Below, piece after piece: positions 60,722-64,000 of a stretch of DNA of 64,000 nt. Made by a program: the position numbers and the translations under genes. The stretch's first letter is position 1; each line of letters opens with the position of its first letter. The notes beneath the pieces are model-generated. The model searched no databases, was not told where the DNA came from, and worked only from the letters and a program-made list of their open reading frames with translations. This DNA comes from Papaver somniferum (taxonomy: Eukaryota; Streptophyta; Magnoliopsida; Ranunculales; Papaveraceae): positions 119,667,849 to 119,731,848 of the forward strand of contig NC_039359.1 of the NCBI RefSeq assembly GCF_003573695.1, in the 5' to 3' direction.

Positions 60722-61414
60722 TGTTAGAGCATAGATGGGTTGAACCCACCAAGTGTTGGTATGTCAAGTTTGGTTGTCATATTTTAGTGAATCAAAACTC
60801 AATTAAAGAGTCGATTGATTATGTAACTAGAGACAACTTCGTATAGGTTAGACTAGAAAGATTAGGATTATGAGTCATACAAGTATTACCCGAATACTTG
60901 AAGAATGTGAAGAAGTAACAAGCTACAATGACGACATCATCCTTCCTCTTGAAGTTAGTAATATTTTGACTTGAACTGTTTCATTCCTAACGTGTCTTTC
61001 AAGTCGTGCTATATTGAAAACATAACTGCGAAGCTGTGAATGATTATACTCTAGTAGTGAGACATGATCACATGACCATAGAGTTAAGGAATTAGAATAC
61101 GAAGTATAACACTTATCTTTTGAAATTCGTATATAAGACATCGACATAATCGTATGAACGGTATTGTGATTATGTGTATGGGTAAAGGTGAAGATTTCAT
61201 CCTAGGAAACAATATTTACATTTGTATAAAGGAATTACATTCATGAACTTGTTTTATGAATCGAAAGGAAAATTGCTAGGCTTATTGGTATTGTTATTCA
61301 TTGCATATATTTGGATTACCAATATGTGTGAGTTAGTATAACCGATCATAGCTTGTTATGTATCTTGGTAAAACTAGTCACAGTGCCTGACTTGTGTATT
61401 GGTATGAATTTTAT

Positions 61415-61680
61415 TAGTGTAACCGATCCTAAGTAATCACCTAAGATGGTATGATCGATATTTGTAACTAGTGTAACCGATCCTAGTAGTTGGTATGACC
61501 AATCACAAAAGAGTTGTGTAATCGATCCTTGTAATTGGCGTAACCGGTCCTGGTAGTTGGTGTAACCAATCCTAGTGACTTGTGTAACCGATCACAAGTA
61601 ATACCATGAGAATATGGTAACCGGTCCTGGTAATTGATGTAACCGTCCTGGTAACTGATGTAACCGGTCCCAATAACCAT
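61415..61680. repeat. GTAACCGATCC tandem repeats, 3' LTR copy
   Basis: Counterpart of 55610-55880, with a slightly different number of units. Confidence 0.8.
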
Positions 61681-62424
61681 ATAAAGGAAAACCGTAAACC
61701 CATGATTAGTGATTTGATATTTGATCAATCACATAGTTGTTCTTGGAATACAGATGAACCAATTCTAAACTTGTTTGGAAGTGTGGTATAATCGATCCCA
61801 AGATTGTAAATATGAAAGAGAATTTACAAAGAAAAAGATGTCGACATACTTTGAACATGTTTAGTAACTCTTATCTTTTATTTTTCAAAGATATTCCTTA
61901 ATTACTCAAGGAGATCCCGGACCGAAATAAATCAAGAATCTTTTTATTAAGGTTGTTAGTTTTATATGCTTTTAATTACTAGCAATTAAATGCATATCTC
62001 TGGAAAATAAAAATTGGTAATGTGCATTTACTAATTGGAAATTTTCTAGTGAGATTTCAGAAATATTGGACAAAGCATTTCCAGGAATTATGAAAACGAT
62101 TTGGGAATTTATTGCATATCTTAAGAATAATTCGGTTTTGGAAATTCCTTGGTGTCCAAACATCCTTGGTCTATAAATTCCGAAGTTTACATTTGAGCAA
62201 ACTATCCTAAGAGCCAGGCAAACTTCATCTATTTTTTGTTTCTGGTGGAGCCACCTATTCGGAGAGGAAAGTATCATAATTAGGCGAAATCTCTTACGAC
62301 TGCTCGTTTAAACACTTTTGTGGGATCAAGAAGCGTCTACGAGTACCGTTGGTAAGAAACTGGATAATTGAACTTTATTTAGTTTTCGGTTGATTTGATT
62401 GGCTAACGGTTGTTGAACTTTGTA

Positions 62425-62570
62425 TTTTAGATTTTTCTAAATCTGTAATGTTTTTATTTTAGTCTTTTCTTTTGGCTTTGTTCTTTTGTAACTCTTTTCA
62501 GTTGTTTTTTATTGTTGGTTGTTGGTTTTAGTTTAAACCAGACCAAAGAGAACAAAAAAAAGTTTGTTTA
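62425..62570. other. Segment specific to the 3' LTR
   Basis: About 150 T-rich bases between GAACTTTG and TTTGTTTATTCTTGAG that the 5' LTR lacks (there only about 15 bases). It ends in an A-rich run (AAAGAGAACAAAAAAAAG). Either a small insertion in this LTR or a deletion in the other. Confidence 0.55.
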
Positions 62571-63586
62571 TTCTTGAGAATCTTCTGATATAATATTCAC
62601 TCAAACTAGATCGAAGTGTCGACGGGATCTTTAGAACTGTTTGTAGATATAAAGACGTCTTGTGAAAATCCATTGTTAATAGACTCTGTTATGTGCGTGA
62701 TTGATCACAAGAGATTCAAGTTGTGTTGTGCAGGTGTTTATTGAAGATTAAAGAATATTTGAAGACAAAGAAGATTTCTGATTTGGTTTTTATATTTTTC
62801 GGTGTGCACAAACCTTGATCGGTTGGGATCCAACTAAAATCGGATTTATTCGATTGATTAGTTGTGTAAGATCGGCATCACCTTATAATTTCTTGTTTGA
62901 CTCTATATTGATTGATTGCAAATCTAAAATCTGCTACTTCGGTAGTTGTTGGATAGATTGATCTAACCAGGAAAATGAGTTTATTGGTTACACAGAAGAT
63001 ACTTTGCTTATGAATTGAGATATCTTCATCTGAAAGAATCAAGAGAGTTTTTACCAAACAGATTTGTTGTTCCTTTACTGTTTGGAATAAGATCCAAAGG
63101 AATTGTTCCAGTGTGTGCACTCATTGAATGTCGAAAGCGCAGGGATACTGAAGAAACTAGGTGAATTATATGTTTAGTTGCTTGGTCTCAACTATATGAA
63201 GCTTGTTAGATTTTGTATAGCGGCTTAATTATGAGAGTATTCAATTCCGGACTAGGTCCCGAGGTTTTTCTGCATTTGCGGTTTCCTCGTTAACAAAATC
63301 TTGCTGTGTCATTTACTTTTATTTTCCGCAATTACAATTGTTGTTATTATAATTTAAAGTAAATTACACAAACGTTAACTCTGTATTACTTGATAGTGAT
63401 CCTATAGAGTTTGGTTAAGTCTGAACCTATTATCAAGTAATCACACTTTGATTGTTGTATTGTCTCGATCTCGTATCTATAGACGATCACACAAAGTGTG
63501 AATATCGATTTGTAGTATTGTCTCGACTTTGTCCATAGGTGGATAATTTAAAGATTGTGGTGTATTTGGGTACCCTCGTCTTTTCA

Positions 63587-64000
63587 AATTATTTCTAAAC
63601 TCCTAGCTGAAAGGTTAAAGTTAGTTCTTCCCTCTATTATTTCTAATTTCCAGGGTACATTTGTACATGAGATGCAGATGAATGATGGCATTCTAATTTC
63701 TTCAATGTTAATTGACTCTAGGAAAAGAGAATAGAAATATGGCATTGTGTGCAAGGTTGAATTTGAGAAGGCTTTTGACAACATAAACTAGAACTGCGTT
63801 GATTTGGTGCCTGAAAGGTTTGGTTTTGGCAATGTTTGGAGAAGTTGGATGCGGTGGTGTATTTCATATGCAAGATTCTAATAAATGGTGAGGCCACTGA
63901 CATGTTCAGAAGTCAAAAGCAATCCAACAGGGTGACCCTATTTCTCCAATTATGTTTATCACATGATTGCTGAAATTCTCTCATTATGATTAAAAGAGTT
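63587..64000 (+). mobile_element. LINE, continuation of reverse transcriptase
   Basis: The plus-strand frame reads IISKLLAERLKLVLPSIISN, then DGILISSMLIDSRK, VEFEKAFDNIN (RT motif with catalytic Asp) and QQGDPISPIMFI, the RT domain following PISLIGGFIK at 48830. Stops interrupt it. It continues past the window end. Confidence 0.85.

Larger units (their letters stand above)
48854..63586 (+). mobile_element. Sirevirus-like LTR retrotransposon, non-autonomous, nested
   Basis: It starts TGTTAGAGCATATCTCGG at 48854 and ends CTCGTCTTTTCA at 63586. The 5-bp target duplication AATTA is at 48849-48853 and 63587-63591, and the split LINE frame (GGFIK then IISKLLAERLKLVLP) closes across it. The 5' LTR is 48854-48876 plus 54974-57702, interrupted by a second element. 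The primer site TGGTATCAGAGC is at 57705-57716, the purine tract AAATGGGGAGAT ends at 60721, and the 3' LTR is 60722-63586 (2865 bp). The 3-kb internal region has no recognisable gag or pol, so it depended on a partner. Long LTRs, the PPT joined to TGTTAG and the conserved CTAGGTCCC segment fit the Sirevirus/Maximus branch of Copia. Confidence 0.88.
60722..63586 (+). repeat. 3' LTR of outer element
   Basis: 2865 bp from TGTTAGAGCATAGATGGG to CTCGTCTTTTCA, followed by the AATTA duplication. Its first 250 bases match the fragment at 1-256 (minus strand). Confidence 0.88.

Noticed and set aside
1..64000. tRNA, rRNA or snRNA genes
   Set aside because: I looked for cloverleaf A/B-box pairs and conserved rRNA words and saw none beyond the retrotransposon primer sites; a covariance-model scan would be needed to exclude small RNAs.

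Overview
The window is nuclear DNA from a flowering plant: AT-rich, with two intron-containing genes of plant-specific type and a dense, nested set of plant transposable elements (Sirevirus-like and Copia-like LTR elements, plant L1-type LINEs, MITEs, hAT and Mutator-like elements). A non-grass eudicot fits; a Ranunculales-type genome such as poppy is possible, but I cannot prove it from sequence alone.

Layout. 1-256 is the start of a minus-strand Sirevirus-like LTR cut by the window edge. About 257-5170 is an old element carrying arrays of short hairpins (ACCGAACTC/GAGTTCGGT). It was split by a short-bodied LTR retrotransposon (850-3899, 5-bp target duplication) and by a 569-bp MITE (4295-4863). 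5799-12185 is an intact seven-exon gene for a membrane-anchored calmodulin-binding receptor-like kinase (CRCK3 type, 529 aa). Just downstream, 12851-15142 is an element with a TGCATAAC/GTTATGCA palindrome array and a captured ankyrin-gene fragment. 15143-23270 holds minus-strand LINE debris split by a 6-kb DNA transposon (15941-21999). That transposon carries a plant-mobile-domain gene, a SANT/NAM-associated-like gene and arrays of ACGGCTGGGA/TCCCAGCCGT hairpins. 23560-27480 is a decayed plus-strand LINE.

28621-35024 is a 13-exon extended-synaptotagmin gene (SYT5/SYT4 type: membrane anchor, SMP, C2A, C2B) with several small lesions. It is followed within about 15 bp by a second TGCATAAC element (35038-39039), itself split by a hAT element (37628-38962) carrying a coiled-coil ORF fragment. 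39173-42000 looks like a ruined minus-strand Copia element with a fold-back MITE. 43240-46620 is a large imperfect inverted repeat.

From about 47340 a third LINE runs to 48853 and resumes at 63587. It is interrupted by a 14.7-kb Sirevirus-like LTR element (48854-63586) whose 5' LTR was hit by a second, oppositely oriented Sirevirus-like element (48877-54973) that retains gag and a coiled-coil ORF but no recognisable pol.

Only the kinase and the synaptotagmin are host genes; the rest is mobile DNA at several nesting levels. The most unusual theme is that three unrelated sequence families (ACCGAACTC, ACGGCTGGGA and TGCATAAC) share one architecture: arrays of short hairpin or palindrome modules in the subterminal part of elements, in two cases alongside gene cargo.
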